Shown piece after piece: positions 9,083 through 17,508 of a DNA stretch of 36,299 nucleotides. The notes below the pieces were generated by a model. It was given only the letters and a program-made list of their open reading frames with translations, did not search any database and had not been told where the DNA came from. The position numbers were made by a program, and so were the translations under genes. Source of the DNA: Pseudomonadota bacterium (GTDB taxonomy: Bacteria; Pseudomonadota; Gammaproteobacteria; Burkholderiales; Burkholderiaceae_C); assembly GCA_021846025.1 (NCBI GenBank), contig JAJZDV010000015.1:1-36299 (forward strand), read 5' to 3'. The stretch's first letter is position 1. Each line of letters starts with the position of its first letter.

Positions 9083-9265
9083 CGGGTGCAGAACGCGCGT
9101 GAACAGGGCTTGACCGGGTCGCCGGCCGGCCGCGTGCACAACACCGATGTGTGCTGCAGCGCAACCAGAGTTGCGGCACAATCGAATCACGCATTGCGCC
9201 CGCCAAGCACGGGCCGAGCAGCCGGTGCGGGGTTGCCGCACGACCCATCCCTGGAGGAACGCGTC

Positions 9266-10624
9266 ATGTCCTGGTCCAACCGTCTCTTGCTGCAGCCGGC
9301 AGAACAGCGCCTGGCCGGCCTGCCGCTGCCATGCTCCGTGCAGCTTCCCGGGGGACAACGCATCGGTGCGGTGCAGCCACGACTGCGCCTGGTGGTGCGC
9401 GACATGCGGGCGCTGATGCACCTGGCGCAAGGTGCCATCGGCCGCCTGGCCGAAGACTATGTCGAAGGCCGTCTCGAGATCGAAGGACGGCTGCGCGACC
9501 TGATGGCCGCCGCCCCTGCGCTGCTCGGCACCGACCCCACCCAAGAGTCCGACAGCGTTCTGCCCCGCCTGCTCGGCCGCTTGCGGCGCAGCTTGTGGGA
9601 GCACAGCCACCACAGTCGGTCCAAGGACGCCGCCCAGATCCAGCACCACTACGACGTCAACGACGACTTCTATGCCCTGTGGCTCGACCCCCGGCGCGTC
9701 TACTCCTGCGCCTACTTCGCCCAGCCCGGCATGAGCCTGGCAGCCGCCCAGGAGGCCAAGCTCGACCACATCTGCAAGAAGCTCCTGCTCAAGCCCGGCG
9801 AGCGCTTCATCGACATCGGCGCCGGCTGGGGCGGTCTGCTGCTTTGGGCTGCCGAGCACTACGGCGTGCAGGCCACCGGCATCACCCTGTCGAAGAACCA
9901 GTACGCCTACGTCAACCGCCTGATCGAGGAGAAAGGGCTGCAAGGCCGCGTCAGGATGCTGTTGCAGGATTACCGCGACGTCGAAGAATCCCAGCCCTAC
10001 GACAAGGTGGCCTCGGTGGGCATGTGCGAACACGTCGGCCGGCCCAATCTGCCCACGTACTTCGCCAAGATCCGCCGCCTGCTCAAGCCCGGTGGCCTGG
10101 TGATGAACCACGGCATCACCGCCGGCGGCACCGACAACCCCCAGCTTGCCGGCGGCATGGGAGATTTCATCGAGAAATACATCTTTCCCGGCGGCCAGCT
10201 CGTGCATGTCAGCGTCATGCTCGACACCCTGGCGCGCGGCGGCCTGGAACCGCTGGACGTCGAGTGTCTGCGCCCCCATTACGCCCAGACCCTGTGGCAC
10301 TGGCTCGATGCCCTGGAGGCTCGCGAGGCCGAGGCCCGCCAGACGCTGGGCACGCATGCCGAGAAGATTCTGCGTGCCTACCGGCTGTACCTGGCCGGCT
10401 CGGCCATGGGCTTCGAGCAGGGCTGGATCTCGCTGTTCCAGGTGCTGGGCTCGCATCCCGATGGCGTGGTGCAGGCCCGCCAGGAGACCACTCCCACCCT
10501 GCGCGCGGCACAAAGCGACTATCCGTTCAATCGCGCCTACATGTACACGCAGGCTGCCAACCCGCCCAAGCCCGCGCCACAGACACCCAGCCCCCAGCGC
10601 ATGCGCAGTCCCGAGAGGGTTTGA
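9266..10624 (+). CDS. cfa: Cyclopropane-fatty-acyl-phospholipid synthase family protein
   Basis: Encodes 452 residues from ATG 9266, preceded by an excellent GGAGGAAC. CFA synthases use S-adenosylmethionine to add a methylene bridge to cis double bonds of membrane phospholipid acyl chains, a response to acid and other stress. Visible motifs: HHYDVNDDFYALWLDP before the core, the SAM loop DIGAGWGG near 183-190, TGITLSKNQ, and VGMCEHVG. The roughly 110-residue N-terminal domain and overall length fit the family. A paralogous mycolic-acid-type or uncharacterised methyltransferase cannot be excluded, but the N-terminal domain favours CFA synthase. DUF1840 follows 72 bases downstream. Confidence 0.9.
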   Translation: MSWSNRLLLQPAEQRLAGLPLPCSVQLPGGQRIGAVQPRLRLVVRDMRALMHLAQGAIGRLAEDYVEGRLEIEGRLRDLMAAAPALLGTDPTQESDSVLPRLLGRLRRSLWEHSHHSRSKDAAQIQHHYDVNDDFYALWLDPRRVYSCAYFAQPGMSLAAAQEAKLDHICKKLLLKPGERFIDIGAGWGGLLLWAAEHYGVQATGITLSKNQYAYVNRLIEEKGLQGRVRMLLQDYRDVEESQPYDKVASVGMCEHVGRPNLPTYFAKIRRLLKPGGLVMNHGITAGGTDNPQLAGGMGDFIEKYIFPGGQLVHVSVMLDTLARGGLEPLDVECLRPHYAQTLWHWLDALEAREAEARQTLGTHAEKILRAYRLYLAGSAMGFEQGWISLFQVLGSHPDGVVQARQETTPTLRAAQSDYPFNRAYMYTQAANPPKPAPQTPSPQRMRSPERV

Positions 10625-10696
10625 GCGTTGGCTGCGCCTGCTGGCGCCGCACTGCCCCTGCAACAGAGTTCCCGTCGACCACCCATTCCAGCCATC

Positions 10697-11005
10697 ATGC
10701 TCTACAAATTCAAGTCTCAAGCGGATGCCGATCTGTTCATGAACCAGGGCCCAGCCGAGCGCATCCTGGCCATCATCGGCAAGCCAGCAGGGCCTCAGGG
10801 CATCATCAGCCCTGGTGAGATGGCGCAGGCCATCGCCAAGCTGGAAGCCGCGGTGGCTGCGCAGGCCGAAGCCGCCCCGAGCCCGGCGGCCGCGGCCGCT
10901 CCGGTGGGCGCCCAGCCCATCACGTTGCAGCAGCGCGCGTGGCCCTTCATCCAGCTGCTCAAGCGCAGCCTCGAGGCCGACAAGCCCATCGTCTGGGGTG
11001 TTTGA
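10697..11005 (+). CDS. DUF1840 domain-containing protein
   Basis: Encodes 102 residues from ATG 10697, chosen because MLYKFKSQADAD is the family's usual beginning; the frame is open further upstream. DUF1840 proteins are small cytoplasmic proteins, mostly from Betaproteobacteria, with unknown function. The two conserved ends are here: ERILAIIGKPAGPQGII and LQQRAWPFIQLLKRS..ADKPIVWGV, joined by an Ala/Pro-rich linker of variable length. It follows the cfa gene on the same strand. Confidence 0.87.
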   Translation: MLYKFKSQADADLFMNQGPAERILAIIGKPAGPQGIISPGEMAQAIAKLEAAVAAQAEAAPSPAAAAAPVGAQPITLQQRAWPFIQLLKRSLEADKPIVWGV

Positions 11006-11318
11006 CGGCAGTCCGAGGCCGGCAAGCGGAGTCGAATCTTGCTGCATGCAACGGCGGCTTGCCGGGCCTGGCCGCCGCATCCCGGGGTGGCGGCGGGCTG
11101 GGCGCTGCGGCGTGCCGAATGCAGGGTCGACTCCGGGAATCCCCGGATAGTTTTGACGCATCGCTGTCAGCAAGCGGTCAGATGGCCCCTCAACAATTCA
11201 CACACTTCGTAACATTCACGCATTTCGTGTTACGAATGGAGGCTGGCTGCGAGCCGCCCCAAACCCCTGCGATTCGTGCAAGCTTGCGCGAACGCCAACA
11301 GCATGAGGAGACAGTTTG
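11006..11318. other. Intergenic region upstream of the MHS transporter gene
   Basis: Holds two structures. CCGGCAAGC (11028-11036) pairs with GCTTGCCGG (11057-11065), possibly a weak terminator for the DUF1840 gene. A 9-bp operator-like inverted repeat lies at 11206-11236 and is listed separately. No further gene is visible. Confidence 0.5.
11206..11236. promoter_or_regulatory. Operator-like 9-bp inverted repeat upstream of MHS transporter
   Basis: TTCGTAACA (11206-11214) and TGTTACGAA (11228-11236) are perfect inverted copies separated by 13 bases, about 80 bases upstream of the transporter start, in an AT-richer patch. The geometry suits a dimeric regulator, but no regulator gene lies beside it. 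Confidence 0.5.
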
Positions 11319-12980
11319 ATGGCTGCAATCACCCTGGATGCCGCCCCGCGTCCAATGTCCGGCGAGGAGCGCAAGGTCATCTTTGCCTCGTCGCTCGGCA
11401 CCGTGTTCGAGTGGTACGACTTTTATCTTTACGGCTCGCTGGCTGCCATCATCGCGAAGAAGTTCTTCGCCGGCCTCGATCCTGGATCGGCTTTCATCTT
11501 CGCCCTGCTGGCCTTCGCTGCCGGCTTCATCGTGCGGCCGTTCGGCGCACTCCTGTTCGGCCGTCTCGGCGACATGATCGGGCGCAAATACACCTTCCTG
11601 ATCACCATCCTGATCATGGGCATGTCCACGTTCATCGTGGGTTTGCTGCCCAGCTACGCCGCGATCGGCGTGGCGGCTCCCGTCATCCTCATCGCCTTGC
11701 GCTTGCTGCAGGGCCTGGCTCTGGGCGGCGAGTACGGTGGTGCCGCCACCTATGTGGCCGAGCACGCGCCGCGCGGCAAGCGCGGTGCCTACACCTCGTG
11801 GATCCAGACCACGGCCACGCTCGGGCTGTTCCTCTCGCTGGTGGTCATTCTCGGCGTGCGCACAACGCTGGGCGAGGATGCATTCAACGACTGGGGCTGG
11901 CGCATTCCGTTCCTCGTATCCATCTTCCTGCTGGGCATCTCGGTGTGGATCCGCCTCAAGCTCAATGAGTCGCCCGCCTTCGTGCGCATGAAGCAAGAAG
12001 GCAAAACATCCAAGGCGCCGCTGACCGAATCGTTCGGCAAATGGGGCAATCTCAAGATCGTCATCCTCGCCCTGCTGGGCCTGGTGGCCGGGCAGGCGGT
12101 GGTGTGGTACGCGGGGCAGTTCTATGCGCTGTTCTTCCTGACGCAGACTCTCAAGGTGGATGGCATCACCGCCAATCTGCTGATCGGGCTGTCCCTGCTC
12201 ATCGGCACACCGTTCTTCCTGTTCTTCGGTGCGCTGTCGGACAAGATCGGACGCAAGCCCATCATCCTTGCCGGCTGCCTGCTGGCCGCACTGACCTATT
12301 TCCCGCTGTTTCACGCGCTGACCGACGCCGCCAATCCCGACCTGGCCAAGGCTCTCGCCAAGACGCCGGTAACCCTGGTGGCCGATCCGGCGGAGTGCTC
12401 GTTCCAGTTCAACCCCACGGGCACAGCCAAGTTCACCAGTTCGTGCGACATTGCCAAGCAGATGCTCGCGGCCTCGTCGGTGAATTACACCAATGTGGCC
12501 GGCACAGGTGTGGCGCAAATCCAGGTCGGAAGTCAGATCATCCCGACCTTCAGTGGCAAGGGCATGACGGGGCCTGAGTTCAAGGAGAAGGAGACGGCGC
12601 TGAAGAAGGACATCGGTGCGGCCATCAAGGCAGCGGGCTACCCGACCAAGGCCGACCCGGCGAAGATCAACAAGCCCATGGTCACCGCCATCCTGGTCCT
12701 GCTGGTGATCTACGTCACCATGGTCTACGGCCCCATCGCTGCGGCGCTGGTGGAATTGTTCCCCACCCGCATCCGCTACACCTCGATGAGCTTGCCCTAT
12801 CACATCGGCAACGGCTGGTTCGGCGGTCTATTGCCCACCATTGCCTTCGCCCTGGTGGCACAGAACGGCAACATTTACTACGGTCTGTGGTATCCCATCA
12901 TCATCGCCAGCGCCACCTTCGTGATCGGCCTGTTCTTCCTGCCGGAGACCAAGGATCGCGACATTTACGCGCACGATTGA
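11319..12980 (+). CDS. MHS-family MFS transporter (metabolite:H+ symporter)
   Basis: Encodes 553 residues from ATG 11319, with GAGGAG about 8 bases upstream; a TTG lies one codon earlier. It belongs to the major facilitator superfamily, MHS type: ASSLGTVFEWYDFYLYG in helix 1, GRLGDMIGRKY in loop 2-3, RLLQGLALGGEYGG in helix 4, and SDKIGRKP in loop 8-9. MHS carriers import organic acids or osmolytes with protons; the substrate here cannot be told. An insertion of about 120 polar residues (about 340-450, with two Cys) interrupts the C-terminal half between helices. It stands alone and is closed by a strong hairpin. Confidence 0.88.
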   Translation: MAAITLDAAPRPMSGEERKVIFASSLGTVFEWYDFYLYGSLAAIIAKKFFAGLDPGSAFIFALLAFAAGFIVRPFGALLFGRLGDMIGRKYTFLITILIMGMSTFIVGLLPSYAAIGVAAPVILIALRLLQGLALGGEYGGAATYVAEHAPRGKRGAYTSWIQTTATLGLFLSLVVILGVRTTLGEDAFNDWGWRIPFLVSIFLLGISVWIRLKLNESPAFVRMKQEGKTSKAPLTESFGKWGNLKIVILALLGLVAGQAVVWYAGQFYALFFLTQTLKVDGITANLLIGLSLLIGTPFFLFFGALSDKIGRKPIILAGCLLAALTYFPLFHALTDAANPDLAKALAKTPVTLVADPAECSFQFNPTGTAKFTSSCDIAKQMLAASSVNYTNVAGTGVAQIQVGSQIIPTFSGKGMTGPEFKEKETALKKDIGAAIKAAGYPTKADPAKINKPMVTAILVLLVIYVTMVYGPIAAALVELFPTRIRYTSMSLPYHIGNGWFGGLLPTIAFALVAQNGNIYYGLWYPIIIASATFVIGLFFLPETKDRDIYAHD

Positions 12981-12992
12981 GCGTGGTTGAAA

Positions 12993-13036
12993 CGGCGTCT
13001 TGCGGGGTGAGTTTCGATTCACTCGGCAAGACGCCG
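12993..13036 (+). terminator. Long stem-loop after the MHS transporter gene
   Basis: An 11-bp perfect stem, CGGCGTCTTGC (12993-13003) with GCAAGACGCCG (13026-13036); the 22-base loop can itself fold (GAGT/ACTC). It begins 13 bases after the stop codon. No T-tract follows. It probably separates the transporter gene from the formate dehydrogenase operon. Confidence 0.55.
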
Positions 13037-13134
13037 CAAGATCTGCAGGAGCCTCGCAGCACGGCCCGCCATGCGCGGGCCATTGGGGCGCGATTTCCTG
13101 CTTTGAATCAGGTTGTTCAGAACCAATCTTGGGC

Positions 13135-13163
13135 TTGAAAGCCCTTCACTGGGCGGGTACATT
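13135..13163 (+). promoter_or_regulatory. Candidate sigma70 promoter of the FDH3 operon
   Basis: TTGAAA (13135-13140) and TACATT (13158-13163) are separated by exactly 17 bases, matching -35 and -10 elements at 5/6 and 4/6. The -35 lies inside a small palindrome, GGGCTT-GA-AAGCCC (13131-13144), which could be an operator. The first gene starts 58 bases downstream of the -10. Confidence 0.4.
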
Positions 13164-13220
13164 GATTTCCAGTTGAATGCAGCATCCGGATTGCGTGACG
13201 TTCATTTCAGGAGACTCACG

Positions 13221-13472
13221 ATGCAGCCAGACAGCGAGTTCGAGTTGCCCCAGGACAAGGCCATCGGGCGGCGTTCCATTTTGCGTGGCATCGGTGCGGT
13301 GACGGTTGCCGCAGGTGGTGCTGCCTTGGCCTATGGCACGACCGTGAGCACGGCCGAAGCGGCTCGCCTCGAGCCAGGCAAGAGCCAGGGAGAAAGCTCC
13401 ACGCACCCCAGCGCAGATGGCTATCGCCTCACCGACAACGTGCGCACCTATTACCGAACAGCTCGGTATTGA
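13221..13472 (+). CDS. Formate dehydrogenase region Tat-signal small protein
   Basis: Encodes 83 residues from ATG 13221, with AGGAGA 7 bases upstream. The twin-arginine motif GRRSILRG (Arg17-Arg18) is followed by a hydrophobic stretch and a short polar tail ending in TDNVRTYYRTARY. It matches the small Tat-targeted proteins that regularly sit just upstream of FDH3-type alpha subunit genes in proteobacteria. Their role is unknown; a helper in Tat export or assembly of the dehydrogenase is a plausible inference. It is the first gene of the operon. Confidence 0.85.
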   Translation: MQPDSEFELPQDKAIGRRSILRGIGAVTVAAGGAALAYGTTVSTAEAARLEPGKSQGESSTHPSADGYRLTDNVRTYYRTARY

Positions 13473-13590
13473 ACCGGTGCGACGGCGTTGCCTTGGTGCT
13501 GCCCAACCCATGCCGTCCGGTAGCTGTGGTCGAGTTTTTCCTTGAGAAGTTTCGCCCCTGCAGTGGGCTGCCATGACCAGGAGTCGCCTC

Positions 13591-16578
13591 ATGTTGCTCA
13601 AGCGTTCTTCATCCGATGTGCAGTCCAAGGAGCCCTCTCAGGCCCAGTCCAGCCCCTGGATCGTGCAACTCAAGCGTGGCTTGACCCATGCCTTGCCGAC
13701 GGTCGATCGCCGTGCATTCCTGCGTCGCACCGGCCTCGGCCTCGGCCTCGGAGTCGGCGCAGGCTTGATCGGTTCGCAGTTGCGTCTGGTGCAGAAAGCC
13801 GACGCCGCCGACACCCTCGCCCCGGGCGCCTCCGGCAGCAAGGGCGTGGTCACGCGGCGCACGATCTGCACCCATTGCTCGGTCGGCTGCGCCTGCGACG
13901 CGATGGTGGAGAACGGCGTCTGGGTGCGACAGAATCCGGTGTTCGAGTCGCCCATCAATCTGGGTGCGCACTGCGCCAAGGGTGCCGCACTGCGCGATCA
14001 TGGCCGAGGTGACCACCGCCTGCGTTACCCGATGAAGCTGGTGGACGGCAAGTATCAACGGCTTTCATGGGACCAGGCGCTGCAGGAGATCACCGATCGC
14101 CTTGCGGACATTCGCAAGGAAAGCGGGCCGGACGCGCTGTTCGTGGTCGGATCGAGCAAGCACAACAACGAGCAGGCCTATCTGCTGCGCAAGTGGGTGT
14201 CGTTCTGGGGCAGCAACAACTGCGACCACCAGGCGCGCATCTGCCACTCCACGACGGTGGCCGGTGTGGCCAACACCTGGGGTTACGGCGCCATGACCAA
14301 CTCGTACAACGACATGGCCAACGCCAAGGTCGCGCTGTACATCGGCTCCAACGCGGCTGAAGCGCATCCGGTGTCCATGCTGCACCTGCTGCATGCCAAG
14401 GAAAACGGCTGCAAGGTCATCGTCGTCGATCCGCGATTCACCCGCACCGCGGCCAAGGCCGACAAGCACATCCGCATCCGCTCGGGCACCGACATTGCCT
14501 TCCTGTTCGGGGTGCTCCATCACATCTTCCAGAACGGCTGGGAAGATCAGGCTTACCTCGATGCCAGGGTCTGGGGCATGGACCAGGTGAAGCAGGACGT
14601 GATGGCGAAATGGACGCCAGACAAGGTGGAGGAGGTTTGCGGTGTGGATGGCGACACCACCTTGATGGTGGCGCGCTGGCTGCACGAAAACAAGCCCGGC
14701 ACCGTCGTCTGGTGCATGGGCCAGACGCAGCACACCATCGGCCATGCCATCGTGCGTGCGTCCTGCATCTTGCAACTGGCGCTGGGCAATGTCGGCAAGT
14801 CGGGCGGCGGCACCAATATTTTCCGCGGCCACGACAACGTCCAGGGCGCCACCGACGTCGGCCCCAACCCGGACTCCCTCCCTGGCTATTACGGGGTGAT
14901 CGAGGGCGCCTGGAAGCACTATGCCGGAGTCTGGGGCGTCGATTACTAGTGGATCAAGGGCCGCTTCGCGCCAGGCATGATGACCAAGCCGGGCATGACC
15001 GTGTCGCGCTGGATCGACGGCGTGCTCACGCCCAATGACCTGGTGGATCAAGGCCCTAACCTGCGCGCGCAGATTTTCTGGGGCCATGCGCCGAACTCGC
15101 AGACCCGTGGCCTGGACATGAAGAAGGCGATGGACAAGCTCGATCTGCTGGTGGTGATCGATCCTTATCCGTCGGCCACCGCCGCCATGGCGGCCATGCC
15201 CGGAGACGCCAAGGATCTCAACCCCCAACGCGCGGTCTACCTGCTGCCGGCCACCACCCAGTTCGAGACCTCGGGCTCGGTCACCGCATCCAACCGTTCG
15301 CTGCAATGGCGCGAGAAAGTGGTCGAGCCGATGTTCGAGTCGCGCACCGATCACATGATCATGACCCAGCTTGCCGACAAGCTCGGTTTCGGGAAAGAGT
15401 TCGTGAAGAACTACACGATGGTGCCGGGCAAGGGCGGCATGCAGGAGCCCGAAACCGAATCCATCTTGCGCGAAATCAATCGCGGTGTCTGGACCATCGG
15501 CTACACCGGACAAAGCCCGGAGCGCCTCAAGGCGCACATGCGCAACATGCATGTGTTCGACGTGAAAACCCTGCGTGCCCGCGGCGGCATCGATGCCGAA
15601 ACCGGTTACAAGCTCGATGGCGAATACTTCGGCCTGCCCTGGCCCTGCTACGGCACGCCCGAACTGCGCCATCCCGGCACGGCGAATCTGTACGACACCT
15701 CGCTCAACGTCATGCAGGGCGGCGGCAACTTCCGCGCCAATTTTGGCGTGGAGCGTGATGGCCAGTCGCTGCTCGCGGCCGATGGCTCCGCCTCGAAAGG
15801 AGCCGACATTCAAACCGGTTACCCCGAATTCGACTCCACCTTGCTGAAGAAACTCGGCTGGTGGGACGAGCTTACCGATGCCGAAAAAAAGGCCGCCGAC
15901 GGCAAGAACTGGAAGACCGATTCCTCTGGCGGCATCATCCGCGTGGCGATGAAAAACCACGGCTGCCACCCTTTCGGCAATGCGCGCGCCCGCGCCGTGG
16001 TGTGGAACTTCCCGGACCCCATTCCCCAACACCGCGAGCCGCTGTATTCCACCCGGCCCGATCTGGTCGTGAAATACCCAACTTACGACGACAAAAAAGT
16101 ATTCTGGCGCCTGCCCACGCTGTACAAGACGGTGCAGCAGCAAAACATCGACATCGTCCGAAAATTTCCGCTCATCCTCACCTCCGGCCGACTGGTCGAG
16201 TACGAAGGCGGCGGTGACGAAACCCGCTCCAACCCCTGGCTGGCGGAATTGCAGCAATTTGCCTTCGTGCAAGTCCATCCGGCGGTGGCCAATGACCGCA
16301 ATATCCGCGAGGGCGACGACGTCTGGGTCAGTACCCCGACCGGCGCCCGTATCCGGGTGCGGGCGCGCGTCACCGAGGCGGTGGATCGCGCCACGGTGTT
16401 TATTCCCTTCCACTTTGCCGGACACTGGCAAGGCAAGGATCTGCGCCAGTTCTACCCCGAGGGCGCGGCCCCCATCGTGCTGGGCGAGGCGGTCAACACA
16501 GCGACCACCTATGGCTATGACGCGGTGACGATGATGCAGGAAAGCAAGACCACCGTGTGCCAGCTCGAACGCGCTTGA
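13591..16578 (+). pseudogene. fdhA: Formate dehydrogenase alpha subunit (FDH3/FdnG type), interrupted by an in-frame amber codon
   Basis: Molybdenum or tungsten bis-MGD subunit that oxidises formate, here 995 residues if read through. Start ATG 13591 has AGGAG 7 bases upstream. A Tat signal (DRRAFLRRTG, 39-48) indicates periplasmic action. The 4Fe-4S cysteines are 93, 96, 100 and 128. Cys218 in ARICHSTT occupies the selenocysteine position of E. coli FdnG. A single TAG at 14947-14949 (codon 453) interrupts VWGVDY..WIKGRFAPG; the frame continues unbroken to the true end at LERA. One base change from GAG (Glu) would explain it. Nothing else is decayed, so recent mutation, sequencing error or readthrough are all possible. 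Listed as a pseudogene only because of that codon. Confidence 0.85.
14947..14949 (+). other. In-frame TAG codon within fdhA
   Basis: Lies in the context TAC-TAG-TGG. Frame and homologous protein pattern continue on both sides. Translation stopping here would give 452 residues, lacking the C-terminal cofactor-binding domain. The next ATG in frame is at 14977, with no good ribosome site. Confidence 0.9.
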
Positions 16579-16620
16579 GGCAACACGCCCATCCCGGCAA
16601 GTCCAACGGAGACGACCATC

Positions 16621-17256
16621 ATGGCCCGCATGAAATTCATTTGCGACACCGAGCGCTGCATCAATTGCAACGGTTGCGTCACCGCCTGCAAGAACGAGAA
16701 CGAGGTTCCCTGGGGTGTCAATCGCCGCCGCGTGGTCACCATGAACGAAGGCGTCCCGGGTGAGAAATCCATCTCGGTGGCTTGCATGCATTGCTCCGAC
16801 GCACCCTGCATGGCGGTGTGCCCGGTGAGTTGTTTTTACCGCACGCCCGAGGGCGTGGTGCTGCACGACAAGGACGTGTGCATCGGCTGCGGCTACTGCT
16901 CGTACGCCTGCCCATTCGGCGCACCGCAGTTCCCTGCCAACGGCGAATTTGGCTTGCGCGGCAAGATGGACAAATGCACGTTCTGCGCCGGCGGGCCCGC
17001 GCCCAACGGCTCGGAAGAACAGTTCAAGGAATACGGCCGCGATCGCCTGGCTGAAGGCAAGCTGCCGATCTGCGCCGAGATGTGCTCGACCAAAGCCTTG
17101 CTGGCAGGGGACGGCGACGTTGTCGCCGACATCCTTCGCGATCGTGTGCTGCACCGCGGCGGCGGTGCCGAACTCTGGGGCTGGGGCACCGCCTACGGCA
17201 AGGGCGAAGCCCCCACGCCGCAGCCGGCTGCGACCGGCAAGGGAGCCCAATCATGA
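16621..17256 (+). CDS. fdh3B: Formate dehydrogenase FDH3 beta subunit, four-cluster ferredoxin
   Basis: Encodes 211 residues from ATG 16621, with GGAGACGACC just upstream. Four cysteine groups of the FdnH/DmsB type can carry four 4Fe-4S clusters: CINCNGCVTAC, CMHCSDAPCMAVC, CIGCGYCSYAC, and CTFC with a later CAEMC. It passes electrons from the alpha subunit to the cytochrome b subunit. At 211 residues it is shorter than E. coli FdnH and lacks that protein's C-terminal membrane anchor, as in other FDH3 clusters. It has no signal peptide, so export would be with the Tat-bearing alpha subunit. Its stop overlaps the next start (ATGA). Confidence 0.92.
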   Translation: MARMKFICDTERCINCNGCVTACKNENEVPWGVNRRRVVTMNEGVPGEKSISVACMHCSDAPCMAVCPVSCFYRTPEGVVLHDKDVCIGCGYCSYACPFGAPQFPANGEFGLRGKMDKCTFCAGGPAPNGSEEQFKEYGRDRLAEGKLPICAEMCSTKALLAGDGDVVADILRDRVLHRGGGAELWGWGTAYGKGEAPTPQPAATGKGAQS

Positions 17257-17492
17257 ATCTGAGAAGACACCGCCGCGCGCTGGTCATGCTGCTGGCCATG
17301 GTTGCACTCGGCGCATGCAGCCAGAAACCGCAAACCCTGACGCAGACCGGCGCCCCGGCAGCCGAGGCGCCGTGGATGGGGGGCAAGCCGGCCTTCACCG
17401 CTGCCGGCTGGACGGTGGGTGATCAGGCAAGCTGGCAGCGCGAAATCGACCGTCGCGCCCAGGCCCAGAACGAATACGTGCGCATGCGCTGA
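17253..17492 (+). CDS. Small lipoprotein in the FDH3 operon
   Basis: Encodes 79 residues; the start overlaps the beta subunit stop by 4 bases, so the two are probably translationally coupled. The N-terminus (LRRHRR, then LVMLLAMVALGACSQK) is a lipoprotein signal peptide with lipobox ALGAC. The mature part is short and polar, with conserved-looking PWMGGKPAFTAAGW and a charged C-terminal helix. I recognise no named family. Its position between beta and gamma suggests an accessory subunit or assembly factor at the periplasmic face; this is inference. Confidence 0.75.
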   Translation: MNLRRHRRALVMLLAMVALGACSQKPQTLTQTGAPAAEAPWMGGKPAFTAAGWTVGDQASWQREIDRRAQAQNEYVRMR

Positions 17493-17508
17493 GCCAGCGG
17501 AGGGCATG

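Noticed and set aside
14947-14949. Pyrrolysine or selenocysteine at the in-frame stop
   Set aside because: Selenocysteine uses TGA, and the metal ligand is Cys218. Pyrrolysine systems are not expected in this type of organism, and TAG ends other genes in the window.
14977-16578. Independent gene for a C-terminal FDH protein
   Set aside because: No ribosome site precedes the ATG at 14977, the frame is continuous with the upstream half, and the product would begin in the middle of a domain.
14065-17250. Antisense open frame of 1061 codons
   Set aside because: Fully opposite the FDH3 alpha and beta genes, with low-complexity translation and no motif.
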